Assembly: GCA_945873195.1 (NCBI GenBank)
Contig: CAMCDA010000019.1
Location: forward strand, 1-38,097
Direction: 5' to 3'
Origin: Asaia bogorensis
Lineage (GTDB): Bacteria > Pseudomonadota > Alphaproteobacteria > Acetobacterales > Acetobacteraceae
DNA: 38,097 bases
Part shown: positions 7,568 through 16,496 of the stretch, piece by piece
How positions within the stretch are numbered: position 1 is the first letter of the stretch
Layout: each line of letters starts with the position of its first letter
The notes under the pieces: generated by a model
What the model was told of the DNA's origin: nothing
Databases searched by the model: none
The model's input: only the letters and a program-made list of their open reading frames with translations
Program-made: the position numbers and the translations under genes

Positions 7568-8355
7568 TCGCGCAGCACGTCCGCGGGGCTCATGTCATTC
7601 AGCGCGGCGTAGATACCGATCAGGTTACGCGCCTCGGGGCGTTCCGCCAGGCCCGCCTCCTCCGAGGGCAAAGGCTCCGGATCCGTCTTCGCTCGGCGGA
7701 TCTTCTGGGCGATGGTGTCGGGATCATCGTTCAGGTTGATGCGGCTTTGGTCTGACGGGTCGGACTTCGACATCTTCTTCGTGCCGTCCCGCAGGCTCAT
7801 GACCCGGGCGGCGGTGCCCATGATGAAGGGCTCGATGTTGGGGAAGAACTCCGTGCCGTAGTCGTGGTTGAACTTCTGGGCGATGTCGTTGGCCAGTTCC
7901 AGATGCTGGCGCTGGTCCTCACCCACCGGGACGCGGGTCGCCTTGTAGGCCAGGATGTCGGCGGCCATGAGGTTCGGATAGACGTATAGGCCGGTGGAGG
8001 CATGTTCGCGGTTCTTGCCGGCCTTGTCCTTGAACTGGGTCATGCGGTTGAGCCAGCCGATCCGGGCCACGCAGTTGAAGATCCAGGCCAATTGGGCGTG
8101 GGCGCGGACGTTGGATTGCAGGAACAGGATGTGCTTCCGCGCATCGATCCCGCAGGCGAGCAGGACGGCCGCCATTTCCCGGGTCTGCTGCGCGAAGGTC
8201 TGGGGGTCCTGCCACTCGGTGATGGCATGGAGGTCGACGACGCAATAGATGCACTCATGCCCGTCCTGCAGGGCGACCCAGTTGCGGACCGCGCCCAGGT
8301 AATTGCCAAGGGTGGCGACGCCGGAAGGCTGGATGCCAGAGAAGATGCGCTGCAT
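7357..8355 (-). CDS. trpS: Tryptophan--tRNA ligase
   Basis: This class I aminoacyl-tRNA synthetase charges tRNA-Trp in the cytoplasm. The adenylate-binding motif is [10 protein letters not shown] (residues 10-19), and the KMSKS loop is exact at 194-198. The length of 332 aa is normal for bacterial TrpRS. The frame is open upstream to 8514, but the ATG at 8355 ([12 protein letters not shown]) matches the family start, and the extra 53 residues are proline-rich and not TrpRS-like. Its stop lies 211 bp inside the convergent HGGXSTG frame. It is divergent from the VOC gene across 115 bp. As a housekeeping gene, it argues that this is chromosomal DNA. Confidence 0.97.
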   Translation of the reverse strand: MQRIFSGIQPSGVATLGNYLGAVRNWVALQDGHECIYCVVDLHAITEWQDPQTFAQQTREMAAVLLACGIDARKHILFLQSNVRAHAQLAWIFNCVARIGWLNRMTQFKDKAGKNREHASTGLYVYPNLMAADILAYKATRVPVGEDQRQHLELANDIAQKFNHDYGTEFFPNIEPFIMGTAARVMSLRDGTKKMSKSDPSDQSRINLNDDPDTIAQKIRRAKTDPEPLPSEEAGLAERPEARNLIGIYAALNDMSPADVLRDHGGKGFGAFKESLTEMVVAKLSPISLETKRLLGDPATVDAVLRDGAQRAAAIADPIVAEVERMVGFMKP

Positions 8356-8470
8356 GGGAGGGGTCTCGATGCCTGGAAAGGGCCGGAGGAATGACCGATC
8401 CGGCGGCGGCTGGCAAGGAGATGGGGGCTTGGGTAGCGTGGGGGCGCCAGAACGATAGGGACCCTCCGCC

Positions 8471-9397
8471 ATGCCGCCCACGCCCGGCTTCCACCACCTG
8501 CACCTGCGGTCCACCGATCCGGCGGCCGCGATCGGCTTCTATATCCGCCAGTTCCCGAGTTCGGCGCGGGGCGAATGGGCGGGGTTCCCGGCGCTGCGGT
8601 GCCCGAACGGGGTGATGGTGCTGTTTGAGAAAACGGAGGCGCCGCCGGTCTCCGAGCCGCAAAGCGCCATCTGGCACTTCGGCTGGCACGTGACGGATGT
8701 GCGGGCCGCGGCGGCGCGGTTCGCGGCGACGAAGGAGGTGGCCGTGGCCCCGCTGTATACCGGGGTCGGGGAGGGTTGGGTGACGGTCAGCAGCGACACC
8801 TGGTTCCGGACCGGGGACCTGCTGGGGGTGACGCCAGCTCAGATCGCGGCCTTCCAGGCGGCGGGCACGCCACCGCCGGGCGGGCCGGGCTTCGCGTATT
8901 TCACGGCGCCGGATGGGGCATTGTTCGAGATCGCGGGGGACTATCCGGCCGAACGGTTCAACCACGTCCACATGTGGCAGGAGGACCCGTTATGCGCCCA
9001 GCTTTGGTATCAGCGGGTCCTGGGCGCTCCGGCGCGGGCGAGCTTCGGGGCGGTGGGGGTGACCGAGGCCGATTGCCGCGTGCCCAGGACCAAGGACCGG
9101 ACATTCCCGGCCCTGCGGCGGGAGGGGATGTTCCGCGCGCCGCGGGGTGGGGTGACGTTCGGGGACGTGGACGTGATCTGGTACGCGAACCAGGGGGAGA
9201 CGCCGTTGGCCTCGTCCCTGGGCCAGTTCCAGGACCACTTGGCCTTGTCGGTGCAGGACCTGGATGCCTGGGTGGCGCATTGCCGGAGCGAAGGGGTGAC
9301 CTTCCTGTCCGACATCTACCGACTGGGGGACACGCGGGCGATCATGCTCGAGGGGCCGAGCCGGGAGGGGTTGGAGTTGGTGGAGGTTGGGGGGTGA
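8471..9397 (+). CDS. Two-domain VOC (glyoxalase/dioxygenase superfamily) protein
   Basis: The 308-aa protein contains repeated vicinal-oxygen-chelate modules. [18 protein letters not shown] at residues 7-24 gives the first metal-type histidines. A second module begins at RFNHVHMW, about residue 165. QDHLALSV and the final LELVEV supply the usual last His and Glu positions. Such proteins use a divalent metal to act on an oxygen-rich substrate (dioxygenase, glyoxalase or epimerase). The exact reaction is not evident. It starts 115 bp from trpS in divergent orientation, and the next gene follows on the same strand after 91 bp. Family confident, substrate unknown. Confidence 0.85.
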   Translation: MPPTPGFHHLHLRSTDPAAAIGFYIRQFPSSARGEWAGFPALRCPNGVMVLFEKTEAPPVSEPQSAIWHFGWHVTDVRAAAARFAATKEVAVAPLYTGVGEGWVTVSSDTWFRTGDLLGVTPAQIAAFQAAGTPPPGGPGFAYFTAPDGALFEIAGDYPAERFNHVHMWQEDPLCAQLWYQRVLGAPARASFGAVGVTEADCRVPRTKDRTFPALRREGMFRAPRGGVTFGDVDVIWYANQGETPLASSLGQFQDHLALSVQDLDAWVAHCRSEGVTFLSDIYRLGDTRAIMLEGPSREGLELVEVGG

Positions 9398-9488
9398 GGA
9401 TACGCGGCTGGCGGCGGTTGACACTCCCCGGGCGGCCTTGCACGGTCCAGGGCGTGACTTTCCACCCCGGCAACCCTGGATCCTGGCC

Positions 9489-10655
9489 ATGAAACCATCA
9501 GACGTTGCGTGGCAACAGTTGATCTCCACCCTCCACGCCTCCGGCCCCAAGGCCGCGCTGGCGATCACCGGCGGCGGGAGCGGCGCGATCGGGGAACTGC
9601 TGCGGGTCCCTGGCGGGTCCCGGCTGCTGATCGAGGCGCAGGTCCCCTATGATGAGGGGGCGTTGGAGATGTTCCTCGGCTTCGCGCCGGCCCAGGCCAG
9701 CAGCGCCGCCACGGCGATCGCGATGGCGCACGCTGCCCGCGCCCGCGCCCTTCGCCTGGTGCCGGGGCACGGCGACCTCGTGGGCCTGGGCGCGACCGCG
9801 GCCTTGGTGAGCGACCGTCTGCGCCGGGGGGAGCATCGGTTCCACATCGCCTGCGCCAGTGCGGCGCGCGTCACCCACTGCACGGCGGTCCTGGCCAAGG
9901 GCCGGCGGGATCGGTCGGGTGAGGAAGACCTGGTGGCACGGGCGATCGTCCTGTGGCTGGCCCACGCCTGCGGCGTCGCCGCGCCCTCGCCGCGGAGCCT
10001 GCTGGATGCGGATGAGCTGTTCGAGGAAACGATGGTCGCGTCCGTGGACTCCATCGACCAGTTGGTGGCTGGCGGGGTTGCCCGGGTCACCGCACTGCCC
10101 GATGGCCAGTTGATGCTGTCGGCGCCGCAGCCGTCTGTCGTGATGCCGGGGTCGTTCAACCCGGTGCATGACGGGCACCTTCTGCTGGCCCGCGTGGCGG
10201 AGGAAATTGCTCGACAGCCCTTGGCTTTCGAGATCTCCGTCACGAATGTCGACAAGCCGCCGTTGGAGGGCAGCGCGATCCGGCAGCGGATCACGCAGTT
10301 CGCCTGGAAATCGCCTGTGGAACTGACGCGGGCGCCCACGTTCCTGGAGAAGTCGCGGCTGTTCCCCAAGGCAACGTTCGTGATTGGCGCGGACACGGCC
10401 GAACGCTTGGTTGCCCCGAAATACTACGGAGAAGACGAAGACCGCATGCACAGCGCGCTGGAGGAAATCGGCAACGCCGGAGGCAGCTTCCTGGTCGCCG
10501 TCCGCGTCGACGCCGCCGCCCGCGTGCGCACATTGAACGATATCGCCGTGCCCGGCCGCTACACTGATCTGTTCCGGGCAATTCCAGAGGATCGTTTCCG
10601 CATGGACACATCCTCTTCCGAGATCCGTGCCCGGACCACACCAGCCGGAGGATGA
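9489..10655 (+). CDS. CinA-C-like domain fused to nucleotidyltransferase-like domain
   Basis: The 388-aa protein has two parts. Residues 1-165 resemble the CinA C-terminal (NMN deamidase-like) fold: ITGGGSGAIGELL near 26-38 and a Ser/Ala-rich helix near 70-85. Residues 215-388 resemble a cytidylyltransferase/NMN adenylyltransferase: GSFNPVHDGH at 221-230 is the nucleotide-binding HxGH-type motif, and SSSEIRAR near 375 matches the family's SST-x-IR end. The combination suggests pyridine-nucleotide metabolism, but that is inference. I chose the ATG at 9489 because the 34 extra upstream codons look unrelated. It converges with the ATPase gene at 10712. Confidence 0.8.
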   Translation: MKPSDVAWQQLISTLHASGPKAALAITGGGSGAIGELLRVPGGSRLLIEAQVPYDEGALEMFLGFAPAQASSAATAIAMAHAARARALRLVPGHGDLVGLGATAALVSDRLRRGEHRFHIACASAARVTHCTAVLAKGRRDRSGEEDLVARAIVLWLAHACGVAAPSPRSLLDADELFEETMVASVDSIDQLVAGGVARVTALPDGQLMLSAPQPSVVMPGSFNPVHDGHLLLARVAEEIARQPLAFEISVTNVDKPPLEGSAIRQRITQFAWKSPVELTRAPTFLEKSRLFPKATFVIGADTAERLVAPKYYGEDEDRMHSALEEIGNAGGSFLVAVRVDAAARVRTLNDIAVPGRYTDLFRAIPEDRFRMDTSSSEIRARTTPAGG

Positions 10656-10711
10656 TGCCAGCGTCTGAGGTCGCGCCAGACCCCGCCTTTATCAGTCGGG
10701 CCGACGCATGA

Positions 10712-13700
10712 CTATCCGTTCGGCGGCGGCATCGCCCAGACCCGCACCCCCGCCTGCCGTCCCGCCAGGGCTGCGATATGGTCGTGGTGGGTGAACAGGA
10801 TGACCTGCGTTGACCGCCCAAGCTCGGCCAGCAGCCCGATCGCGGCCGAGGCGCGGGCGTCGTCGAAGTTCACCAGCAGGTCGTCAGCTATGAACGGCAG
10901 GGGCTCGGATTGTTCGGCATGGGCACCGATCGCCGCGACCCGCAGGGCCAGGAACAACTGGTCGCGGGTCCCCTCGCTCAACGCCTCCACCGGGCATTCC
11001 ACGTCGGTGTCCCGGATCGCCATGAGGACGGCCTTGCCGGCGGTGTCCTCGTCCACGATCAGCCGGCGGTAGCGCCCGCCTGTCAGTTGCGCGAAATGCG
11101 CCCCGGCGGCGCGGAGCATGGGGCCCTGCTGTTCCTTCCGGAACCGCTCCACCCCCGCGCGCAGCAGGACCCGCGCGACATGGACCTTGGCATAGCGTTC
11201 GGCGGCGGCCCGCGCGTCGGCCAGGGCATTTGCGGCCTCCTGCGCCATCATCGCGGCGTCCCGGCCCTCCCGCATCGCCTGAAGCTCGGCGGCGGCGCGG
11301 GTGCGCTGGGCGCTCAGGTCCTCCCGGAGGCCACCGAGCCTTTGCAGTTCCGCATCGACCTCGGTCAGGCGGCCAGCGGCGGCATCGGGGTCGATGCCGG
11401 CCGCTTCCTCCCGCAGGGCCGGTTCCGCCAACCCGTCACCCTGCGCCAGCAGGGCCTGCTCGCGTTGCGCCACGGCGGCGGTCAGCACATCGCGGCGGCG
11501 GGACCGCTCGATCGCGCGCTGCAAGCCCGCATCATCGTCGGCCCCGGCGAGCAGCCGCAGCGCCTGGAGTTCCTGCTCCGCCGCCGTCCGGCGCTGGATG
11601 GCCTGGGCGTGTTCGCCCTCATGCGCCGCGATCCGCAGCGACAGGTCCTTGGCATCGGCGGCGGCCTTGCGCGCCTCGGCCAGCCGCCGGACCAGCCTGG
11701 CCGCGAGAATCGGGGTGAGCTCGTCCGTGTCCGGTTCGCCAGTTCCCGCCCGCGCGGCCCCCACCTCGGCGGCGAAGGCGGCGATGCTGGCGGTCATGGC
11801 GGCGATGCGGTTTTCATCGGTGCGCCAGACCGGCACGGTCTCCGCAATCCGGACCCAGGCGGCCACGGCGGCTTCCGCGGCCTCGATCCCCGCATCACCG
11901 GGCAGGCCGAGCGGGGCGACGGCGGGGGTCCATTCGCGGCGCCAAGCGGCGAGGGCGGTTTCAGCGTCCAACGCGGCCTGGCGCAATTCGGGCAACCGCG
12001 CCTCGGCATCGGCCAGAGCCTTACGGCGGGCGCGATGGTCCTCGGCCCGGGCCTCGGCCGCCGAACAGGCGGTTTCGGCCCGCAGCAGCAGGGCGGTCAG
12101 GGTCTCTCGGGCGGGTTCCGGTACCGCGTCCACAGCCAGCGCGCCGGTCAGCAGGGCATGGGCGCGGGCGAAGCGTTCGGCCAGGCCGTCACGGGTGGCC
12201 CGGGCCGCCGCCGCCGCATCGGCCAGCCGGAGCACGTCGTCCCGGATCCGCCGCCATTCCGCCATCGCGGCAGGCGCCAGGGGGGTCAGACCGGCCGGAG
12301 CCCACAACGTCCGCCAAGCCGCCTCGGCCCGTTCGGCTTCCGACTCGGCCAGGGACAGGGCGGTCCGCGCGGCGGCCAGCCTGGTCCGCAGCGTGTCCAG
12401 CCGCGCCGTCGCCGCGACCACGTCCGCCACCCGTTGCGCCTCATCGGCGCGCCGGTCCGACAGCCGGTCGGCCTCGTCGCGCAAAGCCTCGAACGCGTCC
12501 GGCAGCGGACCCTCGGGGGGATCATCCTCGGCCGCGGGAGGCGGGCCGCCGTCCAGGACCCGGCGGACCAGCCGCCACACGCGGTCCCGCCGCAACCGGG
12601 CAGCCTCGACGACGGGGCGGGTGGGCACCGTCTCTCCCCCGGTCAGGGCAACGAGGCTGTCGGTCTGTTCGGCGATCTCCGCTTCCAGGCCGGTGACGCC
12701 ATCCCGAGCCTGGGTCAGGGCGACGCCTGCCTTGTCCAACACGGCGGCGGCCTTTTCGGTTTCCGTTGGCAAGGGCAGCGGACAGGCGATCAGGCCGGCC
12801 AGATCGCCGGACCAGAGAGGCAAGCCATCCAGCGCGGCCCGCGCGGCGGCCTCGGCCGAGGCCAGGGCCAGCCCGGCGCGGGACAGATCGGTCTCCAGCG
12901 GTCCCTCCCCGCGCACTGTATCGATCGTCCGTCGCAACAAGACGGGGGATGCGGGCTCCGGTTCCGCCGCCAAAGCTTGTTCGGCCTGGACGCGACGGCG
13001 TTCACCGGCGGCCAGATCCCGGGCGGCGGCATTCGCGGCGGTCGCGCAGGCGGCGTGCTGGCTGATCAGTCGCGTCACAACCCGACGGGCAGCGGCGGAG
13101 GGCAGGGCGTCGCGCGCGGCCTCGGGTGCCAAAGACAGACCCAGGTCGCCGATCGCCTCCACTACCGTGGCCCTTCGAGCCGCCGCGCTGGCCTGGAGAT
13201 CGGGGAGGTCCCGCATCGCCTGGCGGACCACGCCGCGCTGGCCATCGAGCGCATCGATCGCGTCCTGCGCCGCCAGGGCGACATCGTCCAGCGCCAGGGT
13301 CGCACGCTCGGCGACCAAGCGAGCGGCGGCGCGTCCCTCCCGTTCCGCGTCGCGTTCGGCATCGGCGTGCTGGGCGACCAGGTGCGTAAAGCGGCTTTCG
13401 GCGTCCGCGGGCAGATGCGGGGCGTCGGCAAGTTCGGCGCGTTCCTGGCGCAGTTCGGTCAGTTCGGCGAGCAACGGCTTCACGCGGCGGACGCGGTGCA
13501 GCCGGTTGGCCTCCTCGGAGAGAGCGCGAATGCTGGTCTGGATGTCGCCGAGGGCAGCCTCCGCCTGGTCGTGTTCGGCGGTGGCGTCCTTCCAGGCCTG
13601 GGGCGCGACGGCGCGTTCCTCGCTCTCCCGCTGCGCTTTGCGCCAGCTATCAACCGCTTCGGAGACGCGCCGTTTGCCGCGACCGTCGCCGACCAGGCTT

Positions 13701-14203
13701 CTGGCTTCCTCGTCCAGCTTGGCCAGGGCAACGCGCAGATTGGTCAGGCCGGCGCCGGCAAGGAGGCTTTCCCCGGCCTCCCCACCGGAACGCAGCAACT
13801 CCTGGCCACCCTGGCGCAGGCGTTCACCGTCCAGGCCGAAGTCGCGCTCGAACAGCTCGCGGCCAGCCCCGCCGATGAAGCGGCGCAGCGCATCCTCGGG
13901 TACAGTTTCACCGGTGGCATCACGCAGCGTGGCACCGCGTCCCTTGCGGCGCACAAAGCTCATTTCGGCGCCGTCGCGCGCGGCGACGGTGAAACCGATG
14001 CGCAATTGCGGACCGCCGTGCAGGAAGTCGAAATCGGTGCGATGGCCAAAGCCGAACAGCGCATCCGCGATGGCGGCCAGGGCGGTGGACTTCCCGGCCT
14101 CGTTCACCCCCAGCACGACGTGCAGCCGAACGTCGTCAGGGAAGTCGAGGGTGACGTTGGCCAAATGGCCGTAGCGGAGAAGGTCGAGCCGGCGGAACCT
14201 CAT
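10712..14203 (-). CDS. YhaN-like SMC-family AAA ATPase
   Basis: The 1163-aa RecN/SbcC-type ATPase is likely involved in DNA end or damage processing with the upstream nuclease. The Walker A motif is GVNEAGKST (residues 32-40) close to the N-terminus. A very long Ala/Arg/Glu-rich coiled-coil region spans about 170-1020. The C-terminal lobe holds an ABC-type signature (LSEGTRDQLFLAL, about 1075-1087), a Walker B-like PFIADDLLVNFDD near 1103-1115 and an H-loop THHDH. Its ATG overlaps the stop of the metallophosphoesterase by 4 bp, so they are translationally coupled. The arrangement parallels yhaN/yhaO of Bacillus and sbcCD in general. A 1292-codon antisense frame across it is a GC artefact. Confidence 0.9.
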   Translation of the reverse strand: MRFRRLDLLRYGHLANVTLDFPDDVRLHVVLGVNEAGKSTALAAIADALFGFGHRTDFDFLHGGPQLRIGFTVAARDGAEMSFVRRKGRGATLRDATGETVPEDALRRFIGGAGRELFERDFGLDGERLRQGGQELLRSGGEAGESLLAGAGLTNLRVALAKLDEEARSLVGDGRGKRRVSEAVDSWRKAQRESEERAVAPQAWKDATAEHDQAEAALGDIQTSIRALSEEANRLHRVRRVKPLLAELTELRQERAELADAPHLPADAESRFTHLVAQHADAERDAEREGRAAARLVAERATLALDDVALAAQDAIDALDGQRGVVRQAMRDLPDLQASAAARRATVVEAIGDLGLSLAPEAARDALPSAAARRVVTRLISQHAACATAANAAARDLAAGERRRVQAEQALAAEPEPASPVLLRRTIDTVRGEGPLETDLSRAGLALASAEAAARAALDGLPLWSGDLAGLIACPLPLPTETEKAAAVLDKAGVALTQARDGVTGLEAEIAEQTDSLVALTGGETVPTRPVVEAARLRRDRVWRLVRRVLDGGPPPAAEDDPPEGPLPDAFEALRDEADRLSDRRADEAQRVADVVAATARLDTLRTRLAAARTALSLAESEAERAEAAWRTLWAPAGLTPLAPAAMAEWRRIRDDVLRLADAAAAARATRDGLAERFARAHALLTGALAVDAVPEPARETLTALLLRAETACSAAEARAEDHRARRKALADAEARLPELRQAALDAETALAAWRREWTPAVAPLGLPGDAGIEAAEAAVAAWVRIAETVPVWRTDENRIAAMTASIAAFAAEVGAARAGTGEPDTDELTPILAARLVRRLAEARKAAADAKDLSLRIAAHEGEHAQAIQRRTAAEQELQALRLLAGADDDAGLQRAIERSRRRDVLTAAVAQREQALLAQGDGLAEPALREEAAGIDPDAAAGRLTEVDAELQRLGGLREDLSAQRTRAAAELQAMREGRDAAMMAQEAANALADARAAAERYAKVHVARVLLRAGVERFRKEQQGPMLRAAGAHFAQLTGGRYRRLIVDEDTAGKAVLMAIRDTDVECPVEALSEGTRDQLFLALRVAAIGAHAEQSEPLPFIADDLLVNFDDARASAAIGLLAELGRSTQVILFTHHDHIAALAGRQAGVRVWAMPPPNG

Positions 14204-15423
14204 GATGGCTCCGATTCAGCCAACGCGTCGACCGCGATCTGCCAGGCGTCATCGGTCAGGGCGTGCAGCGCCGCCTTATCGTCCGGGATCTCGATGCCGT
14301 CCCGCGCAACGGAGGGTAGTTTCTGCCGCAACGACACAAATTCCTGGATCAACGCGGCGACCAGTTCGGAATCGTCCAGCCCGGCGACAAAGGCGGTGCG
14401 CAGCGGGGCAAGCGTCCCGGTGGCGTCGCGCGCGACGGGGCGTGTGCGGACGCGCACGGTCTCGACCCAGAGCATGCCCCCCGTCTCGATTGCCGCGTTC
14501 CGACATTCGGCGGCAAGCTGGTCGGTGTCGCCGAGCAGCGTGCCGTGCAGATCGGTGGCGCCGGTCAGGGTGACGCGGGCGAGCAAGGGCCGACCGTCGG
14601 CGTTGTCGAGCGCGGACCGCACCGAGGCGGCGATGCGCCCGGTCAGCAGCGCGACATCCGTGCCGGTGGCGTCCACATCCACCGCGGCCCAGCGCAGGAC
14701 ATCGACCGAACGATGCTCCACGGCGACGATGGCGTTGTCCTCGACCGTGACCAGGGAGCAGCCTTTCGGGCCGGTTTCCTTGGGATGACGGCCCTGGAGG
14801 TTGCCGGGGAAAACAATCCACGGGCGTTCCGAAAGCACGCGCCGCATGTGGATGTGTCCCAAAGCCCAGTAATCATATCCCTTCAGCTTGAGGGAGGCGA
14901 CGTTGCAGGGGGCATAGACCTCATGATCGCCCGGATCGTCGGCGGAGGTATGCAGGACGCCGATGTTCAGCAGGCCGGCGATCGGATGGGGATAGCCGGC
15001 CGAAAGGTCCTCGGGCACCGCGCGCTGGGGGAAGGAATGCCCGTGCAGCGCCACCCCGAGATCGGGACGCTCGAAGGTGGTGCAGGTGCGGGAGGAGAAC
15101 TCGAAGACATTGTCGGGGGATGTCAGGTTGCGGGTGATGACGGACCGGGCGTCGTGGTTCCCCCGCAGCAGGAAGCAGGGGCGGCCGAGGCGGCGCATCT
15201 GTTCGGCGAAGAACAGCCCGACGGAATAATCCCGCCAGTCCCCGTCCCAAAGATCGCCGGCGATGACGACGAAGGCCACGTCCTCGGCGATCGCCAGATC
15301 GATCATCGCGGCGAAGGCGCGCCGGGTGCAGTGGCGAATAAGGTCGGGCGGCAGGTCGGCACGGTCGCGCAGCCCGGCGAGCGGGCTGTCGAGATGGATG
15401 TCGGCGGCGTGGAGAAACTTCAT
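14200..15423 (-). CDS. YhaO/SbcD-like metallophosphoesterase (DNA repair exonuclease)
   Basis: The 407-aa calcineurin-like phosphoesterase is the probable nuclease partner of the SMC ATPase. Metal-binding motifs are in order: ADIHLDSP (Asp8, His10), GDLWDGD (Asp57), RGNHDAR (Asn89-His90-Asp91), then GHSFP and GHIHMR histidines. The C-terminal 130 residues form the capping domain typical of this family. It is the first gene of the pair and overlaps the ATPase start by 4 bp. The start at 15423 is the family start (MKFLHAADIHLD); the ribosome site upstream is weak. Function in processing double-strand-break ends is known for SbcCD and is inferred here. Confidence 0.93.
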   Translation of the reverse strand: MKFLHAADIHLDSPLAGLRDRADLPPDLIRHCTRRAFAAMIDLAIAEDVAFVVIAGDLWDGDWRDYSVGLFFAEQMRRLGRPCFLLRGNHDARSVITRNLTSPDNVFEFSSRTCTTFERPDLGVALHGHSFPQRAVPEDLSAGYPHPIAGLLNIGVLHTSADDPGDHEVYAPCNVASLKLKGYDYWALGHIHMRRVLSERPWIVFPGNLQGRHPKETGPKGCSLVTVEDNAIVAVEHRSVDVLRWAAVDVDATGTDVALLTGRIAASVRSALDNADGRPLLARVTLTGATDLHGTLLGDTDQLAAECRNAAIETGGMLWVETVRVRTRPVARDATGTLAPLRTAFVAGLDDSELVAALIQEFVSLRQKLPSVARDGIEIPDDKAALHALTDDAWQIAVDALAESEPS

Positions 15424-15500
15424 GGGAACCGTGTTCCGTGCCAGCGCCGATCATGGCGTCAACCGCCCGGAAAACAAAGCCGAGCGGCGGAACCGACGGA

Positions 15501-16238
15501 TCAGTCGTTCGGGCGGCTGGTCTCGAACAGCCGCCCCCATCCCTTGACGCGGGCGGTATCGACCCCGGTGGCGGACAGGCAATCCCACAGCGTCACGGCC
15601 ACGGAATCCAACACCGGGACGCCGAGTTCCCGCTCCATCCGCGCGCTGACCGCCGCGCCGTTCAGGTTGGTGCAGAACACGGCCACGGCGTCACACCCCT
15701 CGGCCACGACCGCGCGGATCATCCCCTCGATGGTGTCCGGCGCGACCTGGGAGAACGAGAAATTGTCCGAAATCGAAAGATGCCGTTCCGAGCGGCAGCC
15801 GAAGCCCGCCGCGCCCCAGTTTGCCTGAATCCGCGCCTGGACATCCGTGGTGTAGGGCGTCACCAGGGCAACCCGATCATGGCCGGCGCGCTGGAATATT
15901 GCACGGTAGGCCAGCACCGTCGTTCGGGCGGGCAACCCTGTCGCGCCGGTGATACGTTCGCACAGCCGCTCATCGGCCTCGAACCCCAGCCAGCCAGCCG
16001 ATGTGCCGTTCCACGCAATCACATCAACCTTGGCATGGGCCAGCAATTCCGCGGCCCGCAGGATGTTGGAATCATCGAATTGCCCCAGGGCGGCGGCGGA
16101 CAGGGCGATTTCGGTGACCGGAAAACGGCCGAAATGCGCGGTCACATCTGGCACGCCGGTCAACATTGCATAGGTGACAGGCTCCAGCACAGTGTTGGAG
16201 GACGGGGTCAGCATTCCGAGGCGTGTGACGGTGGACAT
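15501..16238 (-). CDS. Arylmalonate decarboxylase/maleate isomerase-like protein
   Basis: The 245-aa member of the Asp/Glu racemase superfamily has the family opening LGMLTPSSNTVLEP at residues 7-20. A catalytic-type cysteine is present at 189 (AVFCTNLNG). The position where two-cysteine racemases carry their first cysteine reads WNGTSAG (76-82), without cysteine, as in arylmalonate decarboxylase-type members. A one-cysteine decarboxylase or isomerase acting on a small dicarboxylate is therefore more likely than a racemase. The ATG at 16238 has AGGGA nine bases upstream; the frame continues six codons further. It is divergent from the monooxygenase gene across 258 bp, so the two may be regulated together. 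Confidence 0.82.
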   Translation of the reverse strand: MSTVTRLGMLTPSSNTVLEPVTYAMLTGVPDVTAHFGRFPVTEIALSAAALGQFDDSNILRAAELLAHAKVDVIAWNGTSAGWLGFEADERLCERITGATGLPARTTVLAYRAIFQRAGHDRVALVTPYTTDVQARIQANWGAAGFGCRSERHLSISDNFSFSQVAPDTIEGMIRAVVAEGCDAVAVFCTNLNGAAVSARMERELGVPVLDSVAVTLWDCLSATGVDTARVKGWGRLFETSRPND

Positions 16239-16373
16239 TCGAATTTCCCTGAACAACGGTTACAGGACCTGTCTGCAAAATCCGGACCAGCGCCGTGACC
16301 GCGTCAGGCCCGGAGGCACACTTGGCTTTGATCACGAATCCGAACCGGTTTCCGCCGCTCGGCCGGCTCGTCG

Positions 16374-16403
16374 TTGCCCTATGTGCCAATCGGCGGCTAT
16401 CCT
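16374..16403 (+). promoter_or_regulatory. Candidate promoter upstream of first monooxygenase
   Basis: TTGCCC (16374-16379) and TATCCT (16398-16403) are separated by 18 bases in the 258-bp divergent spacer. The last 93 bases before the ATG would form the leader. Both boxes are partial matches. Confidence 0.28.
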
Positions 16404-16496
16404 GTCATCCGACCGGCCGGGCAGACCAATAGAGCGTTTCGACCTGAACCTCCCCGGCACAAACCGCCCCGGCTCAAACCGTAAGAGTTACCAGAC

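Noticed and set aside
8356-8514. 53-codon N-terminal extension of trpS
   Set aside because: It is proline-rich, overlaps the VOC gene start on the other strand and does not match TrpRS. The ATG at 8355 gives the standard N-terminus.
10910-14788. Very long antisense ORF (about 1292 codons) opposite the SMC-like ATPase
   Set aside because: The sense strand encodes a clear Walker A/B ATPase. The antisense frame is Gly/Gln/Arg-rich with no family features, a common artefact in high-GC coding DNA.
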